From Rhodobiaceae bacterium (GTDB lineage Bacteria; Pseudomonadota; Alphaproteobacteria; Rhizobiales; Aestuariivirgaceae): a stretch of DNA of 64,000 nucleotides. Made by a program: the position numbers and the translations under genes. Below are positions 36,968-45,373 of the stretch, piece after piece (the stretch's first letter is position 1; each line of letters starts with the position of its first letter). The notes beneath the pieces were generated by a model. That model searched no databases, was not told the origin of the DNA, and worked only from the letters and a program-made list of their open reading frames with translations. The stretch is from assembly GCA_009885825.1 (NCBI GenBank), contig VFJY01000065.1, positions 1-64,000 on the forward strand, in the 5' to 3' direction.

Positions 36968-37407
36968 CAGCGCAGTCCTGACGAGCCAAACCCGGAGCCA
37001 CCGCGCCCAGTTTCGGTGAGTGTCTGGGCTTCGGAAAGCATCGCCCGCACCACCGGCGCCATCACCATCTGGGCAATCCGGTCACCCCGTTTGATCACAA
37101 AGTCGGTTGCCCCGTGATTGATCAAGGGAACCTTGATCTCGCCCCGATAGTCGCTGTCAATGGTGCCCGGTGAATTCAAAACCGTGACGCCATATTTGAC
37201 CGCAAGCCCGGAGCGCGGCCGCACCTGAATTTCAAAACCAGATGGAATAGCCACCGCAATTCCGGTGGGCATCAGAACGCGCTCGCTTGGCTTTAACATG
37301 GCGTTCTCCGCTGCCCGCAAATCCATGCCCGCAGCACCTTCAGTTTCATAGGCCGGGAGTGGCAGGTCTGCCCCATTTGCCAACCGCATGATTTGCAAGG
37401 CGGTCAC
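36967..37407 (-). CDS. dut: Deoxyuridine triphosphatase (dUTPase)
   Basis: Hydrolyses dUTP to dUMP and pyrophosphate, keeping uracil out of DNA. 146 residues, trimeric type. All five dUTPase motifs are visible: [37 protein letters not shown] and the flexible C-terminal [10 protein letters not shown]. The GTG start at 37407 overlaps the coaBC stop and has AAGGGA upstream. ATG 37389 is an alternative but would lose the coupling. Confidence 0.96.
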   Translation of the reverse strand: MTALQIMRLANGADLPLPAYETEGAAGMDLRAAENAMLKPSERVLMPTGIAVAIPSGFEIQVRPRSGLAVKYGVTVLNSPGTIDSDYRGEIKVPLINHGATDFVIKRGDRIAQMVMAPVVRAMLSEAQTLTETGRGGSGFGSSGLR

Positions 37408-38618
37408 GGTTGTCCCTTAACAAGGCTGGCAAGTCTGCCCATCAGGCGCTGGGCCACGTCGTGTTTTGAAAGCGGCCCCCAGTTGTCAACGCCAGAAGCC
37501 GTCACCAGGTGAACCGAATTCTGGTCGCCGCCAAATACATTTTTGTCCTTGCTCACATCATTGGCAACGATCAAATCACAGCCCTTCTTTGAAAGTTTAT
37601 CCCGCGCGTTCTCGATGAGATTTTCCGTTTCCGCCGCAAACCCCACGACCAGTCCAGGCCGCTGCGAGCCACGCTTGGCGATAGTTTTCAAGATATCAGG
37701 ATTTTCCACAAACTTCAGCGCAGGCACTCCCTTGCCGTCTTTCTTGATTTTTTGTGTGGCTTCATCTGCAACCCGCCAATCCGCAACTGCTGCCGCAAAA
37801 ATGGCAATGTCGCAGGGCAATTCCCGTTCACAGGCGGCCAGCATGTCAACGGCACTTTGAACCGCAACCATGCGCACGCCGGCAGGAGCCGGAACCTCAA
37901 CTGGACCAGATACCAGAGCAACGTCAGCGCCAAGTCTGGCAGCAGCTTCAGCGATTGCATAGCCTTGCTTGCCGGAGGAATGATTTGAAATGTAGCGAAC
38001 CGGATCAATCGCTTCACGTGTGGGGCCAGCAGTAATCAAAACTTTCTTGCCAACCAGCGCACCGGTTTTTGATGTCAAAGCCGTTTCGATCGCCACCACA
38101 ATTTCGGCGGGCTCTGCCATGCGCCCCGGGCCAAATTCACCGCATGCCATTTCCCCCTCATTGGGACCAATAACCAGCGCGCCATCCCGCTTGAGTTTTG
38201 CCAGATTTCTGGCGGTTGCCGCATGTGTCCACATGCGGACATTCATGGCAGGCGCAATGAGAACTTGCTTGTCAGTCGCAAGCAAGGTCGTCGACGCTAG
38301 ATCATCAGCATGGCCATGCGCCATTTTTGCCATGAGGTCAGCCGTCGCCGGAGCCACCACCAGCAAATCCGCCGCGCGGGACAACTCAATATGGCCCATT
38401 TCAATTTCATCGGTGAGATTGAAAAGTTCGTCATGAACTTTTTCACCCGTGAGGCTGGCCACTGTCAGGGGGCTCACGAATTCCTTCGCTGCCCGTGTCA
38501 TGATCACGCGAACCCGCACACCGGCGGTCTTGAGCAGCCGGATCAATTCAAGCGATTTATAAGCGGCAATGCCACCGCTGATGATGAGAAGTATGGTTTT
38601 ATCCGCGAGCTTGGACAT
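37404..38618 (-). CDS. coaBC: Bifunctional phosphopantothenoylcysteine decarboxylase / phosphopantothenate-cysteine ligase
   Basis: Two steps of coenzyme A synthesis. 404 residues. The FMN-dependent CoaC half (1 to about 185) has the ISGGIAAYK start, catalytic His in MGHIEL, Asn in APAMNVRMW and Cys in [12 protein letters not shown]. The CoaB half begins at [22 protein letters not shown], with the KIKKDG lysine loop. Order coaBC-dut-moeB, with overlapping stops and starts, suggests one transcript with ubiB and ubiE upstream. Confidence 0.96.
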   Translation of the reverse strand: MSKLADKTILLIISGGIAAYKSLELIRLLKTAGVRVRVIMTRAAKEFVSPLTVASLTGEKVHDELFNLTDEIEMGHIELSRAADLLVVAPATADLMAKMAHGHADDLASTTLLATDKQVLIAPAMNVRMWTHAATARNLAKLKRDGALVIGPNEGEMACGEFGPGRMAEPAEIVVAIETALTSKTGALVGKKVLITAGPTREAIDPVRYISNHSSGKQGYAIAEAAARLGADVALVSGPVEVPAPAGVRMVAVQSAVDMLAACERELPCDIAIFAAAVADWRVADEATQKIKKDGKGVPALKFVENPDILKTIAKRGSQRPGLVVGFAAETENLIENARDKLSKKGCDLIVANDVSKDKNVFGGDQNSVHLVTASGVDNWGPLSKHDVAQRLMGRLASLVKGQP

Positions 38619-38649
38619 GGGGTGAGCCTAACAGATTTTCCAGCCAGGG

Positions 38650-40191
38650 TTAAAGCACGAGTTTCGCGGCAATGACGACAAGCGCCACCGCACACGTAAT
38701 AATGGCATAACGCTGAAACCTGTTTGAATGGTTTTGCGCCTTGGTAAACGAATTCAACGTGTCCTGATCGAGCTTGACGCCACCGGATTGCACAATTTCA
38801 TTAACCATATCGGGAAACATCAGGGCCAGTTTGCCCAGCGATGCAGCACCCTCCACAGCGCCTTCAATTTTGCCAATGGGGCCCAGCTTCCTCTCAATCC
38901 AGCTCCGAACCACTGGTTCCGCCGTGGCCCACATATTGAGGTCAGGGTTCAAGGTGCGCGCCACGCCTTCAACCACCACCATGGTTTTTTGCAGCATCAG
39001 CAATTGCGGCTGGGCCGCCATGTTGAATTGCCCGGTCACCTCGAAAAGCTGAGTCAGCAATCGCGCCATGGAAATCTCATGGGCAGTCAATCCAAATGTT
39101 GGTTCGCCAATGGCCCGCAAGGCTTGTGCAAAATCAGTGGGGTTCTGGTCGCGTGGCACATAACCCGCATCAAAATGAACCTGCGAAACGCGCATGTAGT
39201 CGCGTGTGATAAACCCGTAAAGAATTTCGGCCAGAAACAAGCGCTCCTTTTCATTCAGCCGGCCGGTGATGCCGAAATCAACGGCAACAAGCTTGCCTCT
39301 GGCATCGACGAAAAGATTGCCCTGATGCATGTCCGCGTGAAAAAAACCGTCGCGAATGGCATGCCGCAGAAAACTCTGGATCAATGTATCAGCCAGTGCC
39401 TTGAGGTCAAAGCCCTTTGCCCTCAATGCAGCGATGTCAGACAAGGGCGTTCCGTCAATCCATTCTGTTGTAAGAATCTGCCGCGAGGTCCGCGCCCAGT
39501 CGACTTTCGGCAATCGAAAATCCGATTCATTTTCGGTGTTCTGCGTCATCTCGGAAATCGCCGAGGCCTCCAGCCGCAAGTCCAGCTCGAGCTTCATGGA
39601 ATGTTCAAGCATCTCAACGGCCGCAACGGGCCGCAGGCGCCGCGCCTCGCCAGAAAAAAATTCCATCAACCGCGCTGCAAATGCAAAACTCTTGAGATCA
39701 TCAGCAAATCGTTTCTCAATGCCGGGCCGCAATATCTTGACGGCAGCGTCCTTGCCCTCCGTCGTGCGCGCCCTGTGCACCTGGGCAATCGATGCAGCCG
39801 CCACCGGTTCGCCAAATTCCGGGAATAGCTGTTCAACATCTTTTCCAAGATTGTTGTAAACAGCCGTGCGCGCTTCTGCCATGCTGAAGGGCGGCAATTT
39901 ATCCTGCAGCGCCCGAAGTTCGAAAGCCCGCTTGACGCCGATAATATCTGGCCGCGTCGCCAGGAACTGGCCGAGCTTGATATAGCTTGGTCCCAACGAG
40001 GAGAGTGCAGCAATAATCTGGGACTGGGTATTTTCAGGAGGAACCGCCGCGCCAAATCTTGCAATCAGCAACCCCGTTCTGGCAAACCACGGCAGCTCGG
40101 CAACCTGGGTGGCTTGCATGAAAAAATTATATCGCGCCAGCGTCTGTCCAGCTCGCAACAGCCGCCAGGTATTTTTGAGCGTTGAAAACAT
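38650..40191 (-). CDS. ubiB: UbiB-family atypical kinase/ATPase for ubiquinone synthesis
   Basis: Membrane-bound atypical kinase-like protein supporting the aerobic ubiquinone pathway. 513 residues from ATG 40191, which shares one base with the ubiE stop (TAATG); TTG 40203 is less likely. The UbiB signature KLGQFLATRPD replaces the kinase glycine loop. AAASIAQVHRA, the lysine in DAAVKILRPG, HADMHQGNLFV and VDFGITGRL follow in order. The C-terminal membrane helix (about 488-512) is hydrophobic (AIITCAVALVVIAAKLVL). Confidence 0.94.
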   Translation of the reverse strand: MFSTLKNTWRLLRAGQTLARYNFFMQATQVAELPWFARTGLLIARFGAAVPPENTQSQIIAALSSLGPSYIKLGQFLATRPDIIGVKRAFELRALQDKLPPFSMAEARTAVYNNLGKDVEQLFPEFGEPVAAASIAQVHRARTTEGKDAAVKILRPGIEKRFADDLKSFAFAARLMEFFSGEARRLRPVAAVEMLEHSMKLELDLRLEASAISEMTQNTENESDFRLPKVDWARTSRQILTTEWIDGTPLSDIAALRAKGFDLKALADTLIQSFLRHAIRDGFFHADMHQGNLFVDARGKLVAVDFGITGRLNEKERLFLAEILYGFITRDYMRVSQVHFDAGYVPRDQNPTDFAQALRAIGEPTFGLTAHEISMARLLTQLFEVTGQFNMAAQPQLLMLQKTMVVVEGVARTLNPDLNMWATAEPVVRSWIERKLGPIGKIEGAVEGAASLGKLALMFPDMVNEIVQSGGVKLDQDTLNSFTKAQNHSNRFQRYAIITCAVALVVIAAKLVL

Positions 40192-40955
40192 TAAATGCGC
40201 CAACCCGAATGGATGGCAACAATGCCGCCGGAGAGATTGCGAAAGCTAGTGCGCGCAAACCCTGCGGCATCCAGCATGGATTTGAACTGCTCCTGCTTTG
40301 GAAAGGTGCGGATGCTTTCGACGAGATAGCGGTAGGGTTGCCCGTCGCCGGTGACTGCCTTGCCGACGGCTGGAATGACAGTGAAGGAAAACGCGTCGTA
40401 GGTTTTTTGCAAAATTTCTGCGTCCACATGGGAAAATTCCAGGCACAGAAACCGCCCGCCCGGTCTCAAGACCCGGTAGGCCTCAGCCAGCGCCCTGTCG
40501 ATATGGGTCACATTGCGAATGCCGAAGGCGATTGTATAGGCGTCAAAACTCTTGTCAGGGAAAGCCAGGCTCTCGGCATTGCCGACGGTAAAGTCGCAGC
40601 GCTGCGCCAGTTCCTCCCGCAGCGCCCGGGCTTGCCCCTCGCCCACCATCTCCGGTGAAATATCGGCGATTGTCACACGGGTGCCAGCGCCCCCTGCGCG
40701 CGCGATCCGGAAGGCGATGTCGCCCGTGCCGCCAGCCACATCCAGCACATGGAACGCCCTTGAGCTTCGCGGCGGATTGAGAAGTGTCACGAAATCATCC
40801 TTCCACAGCCGGTGCAGGCCGCCGGACATCAGGTCGTTCATCTGGTCATAGCGCGCGGCGGCCTTGGAAAAGACCTCGTTCACCAGCCCCTGCTTGTCCG
40901 CCTCGCGGACGTTGCGAAAGCCAAAAGCCACATCTTTTTCAACAGGTTCAGCCAT
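40191..40955 (-). CDS. ubiE: Ubiquinone/menaquinone C-methyltransferase UbiE
   Basis: SAM-dependent C-methylation of the benzoquinol ring in ubiquinone synthesis. 254 residues. The UbiE signatures [23 protein letters not shown] loop [14 protein letters not shown] and [15 protein letters not shown] are present, as is the [12 protein letters not shown] motif near the C-terminus. Divergent from mutM, with 76 bases between starts. It precedes ubiB, with overlapping stop and start. Confidence 0.96.
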   Translation of the reverse strand: MAEPVEKDVAFGFRNVREADKQGLVNEVFSKAAARYDQMNDLMSGGLHRLWKDDFVTLLNPPRSSRAFHVLDVAGGTGDIAFRIARAGGAGTRVTIADISPEMVGEGQARALREELAQRCDFTVGNAESLAFPDKSFDAYTIAFGIRNVTHIDRALAEAYRVLRPGGRFLCLEFSHVDAEILQKTYDAFSFTVIPAVGKAVTGDGQPYRYLVESIRTFPKQEQFKSMLDAAGFARTSFRNLSGGIVAIHSGWRI

Positions 40956-41031
40956 GATGGCCGACTTTAAACCAAACCCCTTAAAACTTCTATTGCCACT
41001 CTGGCCACACCAACCCTATGAAGTGTGCGCC

Positions 41032-41919
41032 ATGCCGGAGCTGCCAGAAGTTGAAACCGTTATGCGGGGGTTGTCGCCCGTGCTCATGGGTCGGCGAATT
41101 GCCAAGGCCGAAGTTCGAAGATCGGGCCTGCGCTTTCCCTTTCCCGCGGATTTTGCGGCGCGGTTGCAAAACCGGCAATTCACCGGTCTCCGTCGCCGCG
41201 CCAAATATATCCTGGCGACCCTTGATGATGGCAACTGCCTTCTCATCCACCTCGGCATGACGGGAAGGTTCACCGTAATGAACAAATCCGCAGTTCCCAA
41301 TTCTTTGGGTGAGTTCTATTACCATTCCGCCGAAACAGGGTCCGGCGCCCATGACCATCTGGTGCTCACCCTCGACACTGGAACCCAGGTTGTTTACACC
41401 GACCCGCGCCGCTTCGGCATCATGGACCTGTTCCATGAGTCAGAAAGCCAAACCCACAAGTTGCTGAAGGATATAGGCGTTGAACCCCTTGGCAATGAAT
41501 TCAATGGGGCCTATCTGGCAAAGCATTTCAAAGGGAAATCAGCGCCCCTCAAAGCGGCTTTGCTGGATCAGCAGATCATTGCGGGCCTCGGCAATATCTA
41601 TGTGAGCGAAGTCCTGCACCGCGCGGGCCTTTCGCCCAAACGCGCCGCCAAAACCCTGGCCGGCAAGCGGGCTCAAGATATCCGGCTGGACCACATTGCC
41701 CGCCATGTGCGGGAAGTTCTGGGCGAGGCAATTCTCGCTGGTGGCTCCACCTTGCGGGATTTTGCCGGCGCTGACGGCAATGAGGGAGCCTTCCAGCAAA
41801 GGTTTGCCGTCTATGACCGCGCAAATGAAAATTGTGAGAAGACCGATTGCCACGGTGTCATCCGCCGGATCGTGCAATCCGGCCGGTCGACCTTTTATTG
41901 CCCGAAATGCCAGAAGTAG
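41032..41919 (+). CDS. mutM: Formamidopyrimidine-DNA glycosylase (Fpg)
   Basis: Removes 8-oxoguanine and FapyG, with beta/delta-lyase activity. 295 residues from ATG 41032. The start is fixed by the catalytic N-terminus MPELPEVET, whose Pro2 is the nucleophile and Glu3 a partner; the frame open to 40864 is spurious. The Lys of RRRAKY, the loop GLGNIYVSE and the C-terminal zinc finger (CEKTDC and CPKC, 16 residues apart) are all intact. It converges on nfuA with four bases between stops. Confidence 0.97.
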   Translation: MPELPEVETVMRGLSPVLMGRRIAKAEVRRSGLRFPFPADFAARLQNRQFTGLRRRAKYILATLDDGNCLLIHLGMTGRFTVMNKSAVPNSLGEFYYHSAETGSGAHDHLVLTLDTGTQVVYTDPRRFGIMDLFHESESQTHKLLKDIGVEPLGNEFNGAYLAKHFKGKSAPLKAALLDQQIIAGLGNIYVSEVLHRAGLSPKRAAKTLAGKRAQDIRLDHIARHVREVLGEAILAGGSTLRDFAGADGNEGAFQQRFAVYDRANENCEKTDCHGVIRRIVQSGRSTFYCPKCQK

Positions 41920-41923
41920 AAAA

Positions 41924-42484
41924 TCAGACGGGCCTGACTTCACTCACTTCCGGCACAAAATGGCGCAGCAAATTCTCAATGCCATGCTTGAGGGTGGCTG
42001 TGGAACTCGGGCATCCCGCGCAGGAGCCCTTCATGTTGAGATAGACCACGCCTTCCTTGAAACCATGGAAAGTGATGTCGCCGCCGTCCTGGGCCACCGC
42101 GGGGCGGACCCGGGTCTCCAGCAATTCCTTGATGGTGCCAACAATGGCCGTGTCAGCCTCGTCAAAAAACTCGCCGCTGTCTGGCGGGCTTTCAGTCTTT
42201 TCGCCCATCAGCATCGGGATGTTTGAAAGATAATGGTCCATGATGTGGCCGAGAATGGCGGGCTTCAAATGCTGCCATTCGCCGTGGGATTTGGTCACCG
42301 TGATGAAATCCTGCCCCAGAAATATCCCGGAAACGCCCGAAACTGTGAACAATTGCTGGGCCAGCGAACATTCGGCGGCCTGGTCGGCGGCGCGGTATTC
42401 CCGCGTTGAACCCGGCAGCACGGGCTTTCCCGGAATGAACTTGAGGGTGGCAGGGTTGGGTGTGGCTTCGGTCTGAATGAACAT
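41924..42484 (-). CDS. NifU-family iron-sulfur carrier (Nfu)
   Basis: Carries Fe-S clusters to targets. 186 residues: an N-terminal Nfu domain (about 1-85, MFIQTEATPNPATLKFIPG) and a C-terminal NifU domain (about 110-180) with the cluster ligands in CAGCPSS. This two-domain form is usual in Alphaproteobacteria and mitochondria. The start ATG 42484 has AGAGGA upstream and a well-formed promoter candidate at 42504-42531. Confidence 0.93.
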   Translation of the reverse strand: MFIQTEATPNPATLKFIPGKPVLPGSTREYRAADQAAECSLAQQLFTVSGVSGIFLGQDFITVTKSHGEWQHLKPAILGHIMDHYLSNIPMLMGEKTESPPDSGEFFDEADTAIVGTIKELLETRVRPAVAQDGGDITFHGFKEGVVYLNMKGSCAGCPSSTATLKHGIENLLRHFVPEVSEVRPV

Positions 42485-42503
42485 GATTTATCCTCTGGCC
42501 ACT

Positions 42504-42531
42504 ATATAGGCGCAGTCTGGAATCATTTCAA
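42504..42531 (-). promoter_or_regulatory. Candidate promoter for the Nfu gene
   Basis: Minus strand TTGAAA (plus 42526-42531), 16-base spacer, CTATAT (plus 42504-42509), matching the alphaproteobacterial housekeeping consensus closely. It leaves a leader of about 13 bases holding AGAGGA. Confidence 0.6.
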
Positions 42532-42716
42532 ACTTTGACTTGCGCGCAGTATCGGATTCTGCAATCTGAAGTAGAATTTAATCCTATGACCTCTGGAGGC
42601 GCCCTGGGCCGGAATCAACCCCTCCCTAGCCCGCCACGCCCGGAACACGCTGTAGGGGGTCCTGAATGCGTTTAAAAGCCTAGTGATGGTGTATAATCCC
42701 AAATATTTCGTCCCCG

Positions 42717-43754
42717 CTAGAAAACCACAAATCCGGCGATTTTCCTCACCTCCCGCATAATCGGCCTTGCAATGGCCCGGGCGCGCCTCGAACCGTCCGC
42801 CAGAATCCCTTCAACATGGCCGGGATCCGCCTGCAATCGCTTGGTTTCCTGGCCAATGGGGCCAAGCCTGGCAACCGCAAGTTCAGCCAGCGCATCCTTC
42901 AGTTTGGAAAACTGCCCCCCGCCGAACTGGGCCAAAACCTGGTCCACCGAACTCCCGGCCAGCGCCGCGTAAATCCCCGTCAGGTTATCAGCCTCCGGCC
43001 GCCCCTTGAGGCCAGCGCTTTCCGATGGCAGGCTATCCGCATCCGTCTTGGCCTTGCGGATTTTCCGGGCAATGGTGTCGGCGTCATCGGTCAAATTAAG
43101 CCGCGACAGGTCGGAAGGGTCCGACTTCGACATTTTCTTGGTTCCGTCCCGGAGCGACATCACCCGTGTGGCAGGCCCCATGATAAACGGCTCCGGCTGC
43201 GGGAAGAAATCACCCTCATGGCCTGCCTCGCGAATGGCGTCGGCGAAATCCAGATTGAATTTCCCCGCGATGTCCCGCGCCAGTTCCAGATGCTGTTTCT
43301 GGTCCTCGCCGACCGGCACATGGGTTGCCTTGTAAGCCAGGATGTCGGCCGCCATCAGATTGGGATAAACATAGAGCCCGACGGAAGCCTGTTCCTTGTC
43401 CTTGCCGGCCTTTTCCTTGAACTGGGTCATCCGGTTCAGCCAGCCCATGCGCGCCACGCAATTGAATATCCAGGCAAGCTCCGCGTGCTCGGGAACCTGG
43501 CTCTGGTTGAAAATAATGGAGCGCGAGGGATCGAGCCCGCAGGCCAGATAGGCGGCGGTGACGTCAAGGATGGCCTTGCGCAGCTCTTTCGGGTCCTGCC
43601 AGACAGTGATGGCGTGCATGTCGACCACGCAATAAATGCACTCGTGGGTTTCCTGCAATTTGATCCAGTTCAGCATGGCGCCCAGATAATTGCCGAGGTG
43701 CAAATTGCCCGTCGGCTGCATGCCGGAAAAAACCCGGGGAGTGAATGAAGACAT
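42717..43754 (-). CDS. trpS: Tryptophanyl-tRNA synthetase
   Basis: Charges tRNA-Trp. 345 residues, class I. The HIGH-like motif is GNLHLGN (about 17-23) after SGMQPT, and the KMSKS motif is KKMSKSDP. The Trp-site stretch [26 protein letters not shown] is also present. Downstream of murJ by 61 bases on the same strand, as in other Hyphomicrobiales. The 232 bases between it and the Nfu gene hold only the Nfu promoter. Confidence 0.97.
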   Translation of the reverse strand: MSSFTPRVFSGMQPTGNLHLGNYLGAMLNWIKLQETHECIYCVVDMHAITVWQDPKELRKAILDVTAAYLACGLDPSRSIIFNQSQVPEHAELAWIFNCVARMGWLNRMTQFKEKAGKDKEQASVGLYVYPNLMAADILAYKATHVPVGEDQKQHLELARDIAGKFNLDFADAIREAGHEGDFFPQPEPFIMGPATRVMSLRDGTKKMSKSDPSDLSRLNLTDDADTIARKIRKAKTDADSLPSESAGLKGRPEADNLTGIYAALAGSSVDQVLAQFGGGQFSKLKDALAELAVARLGPIGQETKRLQADPGHVEGILADGSRRARAIARPIMREVRKIAGFVVF

Positions 43755-43815
43755 CTGGTGATCCCTGCCGATTGGAAAAACGCCTTATGCCCGCAATTTC
43801 AAGGCTTGAAAAGAC

Positions 43816-45372
43816 TCAGCGTTTGAAGGCGGCGCGAAACTCCGAAAGCCTCAGGGCTCCGGTGAAATGCCCCATGGCGAAATAGCTCGCAATCCCGCCG
43901 CCCACCAGAACCAGAAGCCCCCACAGCGAGCTGAGGAAAGACGCATCGCCGATGAAGTTGCCGTTCAGGTAGAACACGCCAATAAGCAGCAGGCCGCCCA
44001 TGGCCAGCGCCGATAGAATCATCGGCGGCAATCTCTTCTTGACGCGGTCGTCGACCCTGTAGTGCCCCCGAGCCGCGAGCGCCATCGCCAGCATGATGGC
44101 ATTGGCCCAGGCGGCGATCGAGGTTGCGATCGCGATCCCCACATGCCCATACCACCGCGACAAGAGCAAGCTCGCCGCGATATTGATGGCAACCGAGATG
44201 AGGGCGAAGCGCATGGGCGTTTTGGTGTCCTCGCGCGCGTAAAAGCCCGGTTGAAAAACCTTGGTCATGGCGAAAGCCGGAAGCCCGATGGCGAATGCCA
44301 GAACGGCGGGCGCCACCGCCAATGTGTCGGCGTTGGTGAACGCCCCATGCTCGAAAACCGTGCGCAAGATTGGAATGGGAATGGCCATCAGGGCGACCGC
44401 CGATGGAATGGTGAGAAAGAGCGAAAGCTCAAGCGCCCGGTTCTGGCTGTTCATGGCGGCGGCGTCATCGCCCGCCCGAAGCTTGCGCGACAGGTCCGGA
44501 AGCAGCACCACGCCAATCGCCACGCCAATCACGCCGAGCGGCAATTGGTAAAGCCTGTCCGCGTAATAGAGATAGGCCACGGCCCGGTCGATGCTGGTGG
44601 CGATGATCGTCGCGATCAACAGGTTGATCTGCATGATGCCGCCCGAAATGATTCCGGGAACAGACAGCGTCAGAACCCGTTTTACGTCGGCTGAAAATCG
44701 CGGCATCCTGGGAACAAGCGGCATGCCCGCCCGCCTGCAGGCGATCGCCAAAAGCGCAAATTGCGCAACACCCGCGATCGAAACACCCCAGGCGAAAATA
44801 TAGCCCGTGGCCGGCGTATTGCCGGTCTGGAAAACCCAGGCCGCGATGTTGGAGGAGATCATCACGATGTTGAGCAGAATGGGGGCCGCCGCCGCCGCCG
44901 TGAACCGGTTGAGGCTGTTGAGCACGCCGGATTGCAGGGCGGTGAGCGACATGAAGAGCAGATAGGGAAAACAGATCCGCGTGAGGTCGACGGCCAGCTG
45001 AAACTTGTCAGCGTCGCCTGAAAACCCCGGCGCTATGACGATCATCAGCCACGGCATGGCGATCATCGCAGTGGCGGAAAACAGCAGCAGCCACGCCAGC
45101 AGCGCCGAAAAGATTTCACTTGCGAAGGCGTGCGCGGAGCTGTGGCCTTCGCCCTCGATGCGCCGCGCGAACTGCGGCACGAAGGCGGCGTTGAAAGCGC
45201 CTTCGGCGAACAGGGCGCGAAACAGGTTGGGAAACCGCTGGGCCACAAAAAACGCTTCCGCGATGGGGCCGGTTCCCAAGGTGAACGCCACAAGCTGGTC
45301 CCTGAGGAAGCCCAGCAGGCGGCTGGCCATGGTCAATCCGCCAACCGTTGCCGCCGATTTCAGAAGCGACAT
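43816..45372 (-). CDS. murJ: Lipid II flippase MurJ (MviN)
   Basis: Moves lipid II across the inner membrane for peptidoglycan synthesis. 518 residues with about 14 hydrophobic helices, typical of the MVF/MOP fold. The N-terminus reads TVGGLTMASRLLGFLRDQLVA, including the conserved arginines, and the REDTKTP loop in helix-9 territory is intact. It starts one base after the glnD stop (TAGCATG), so translation is likely coupled. Essential in most bacteria. Confidence 0.95.
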   Translation of the reverse strand: MSLLKSAATVGGLTMASRLLGFLRDQLVAFTLGTGPIAEAFFVAQRFPNLFRALFAEGAFNAAFVPQFARRIEGEGHSSAHAFASEIFSALLAWLLLFSATAMIAMPWLMIVIAPGFSGDADKFQLAVDLTRICFPYLLFMSLTALQSGVLNSLNRFTAAAAAPILLNIVMISSNIAAWVFQTGNTPATGYIFAWGVSIAGVAQFALLAIACRRAGMPLVPRMPRFSADVKRVLTLSVPGIISGGIMQINLLIATIIATSIDRAVAYLYYADRLYQLPLGVIGVAIGVVLLPDLSRKLRAGDDAAAMNSQNRALELSLFLTIPSAVALMAIPIPILRTVFEHGAFTNADTLAVAPAVLAFAIGLPAFAMTKVFQPGFYAREDTKTPMRFALISVAINIAASLLLSRWYGHVGIAIATSIAAWANAIMLAMALAARGHYRVDDRVKKRLPPMILSALAMGGLLLIGVFYLNGNFIGDASFLSSLWGLLVLVGGGIASYFAMGHFTGALRLSEFRAAFKR

Positions 45373-45373
45373 G

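Noticed and set aside
42532-42716. Possible tRNA-like stretch between trpS and the Nfu gene
   Set aside because: A GGTTGATTCC-like word was seen, but no acceptor, D or anticodon stems could be assembled.
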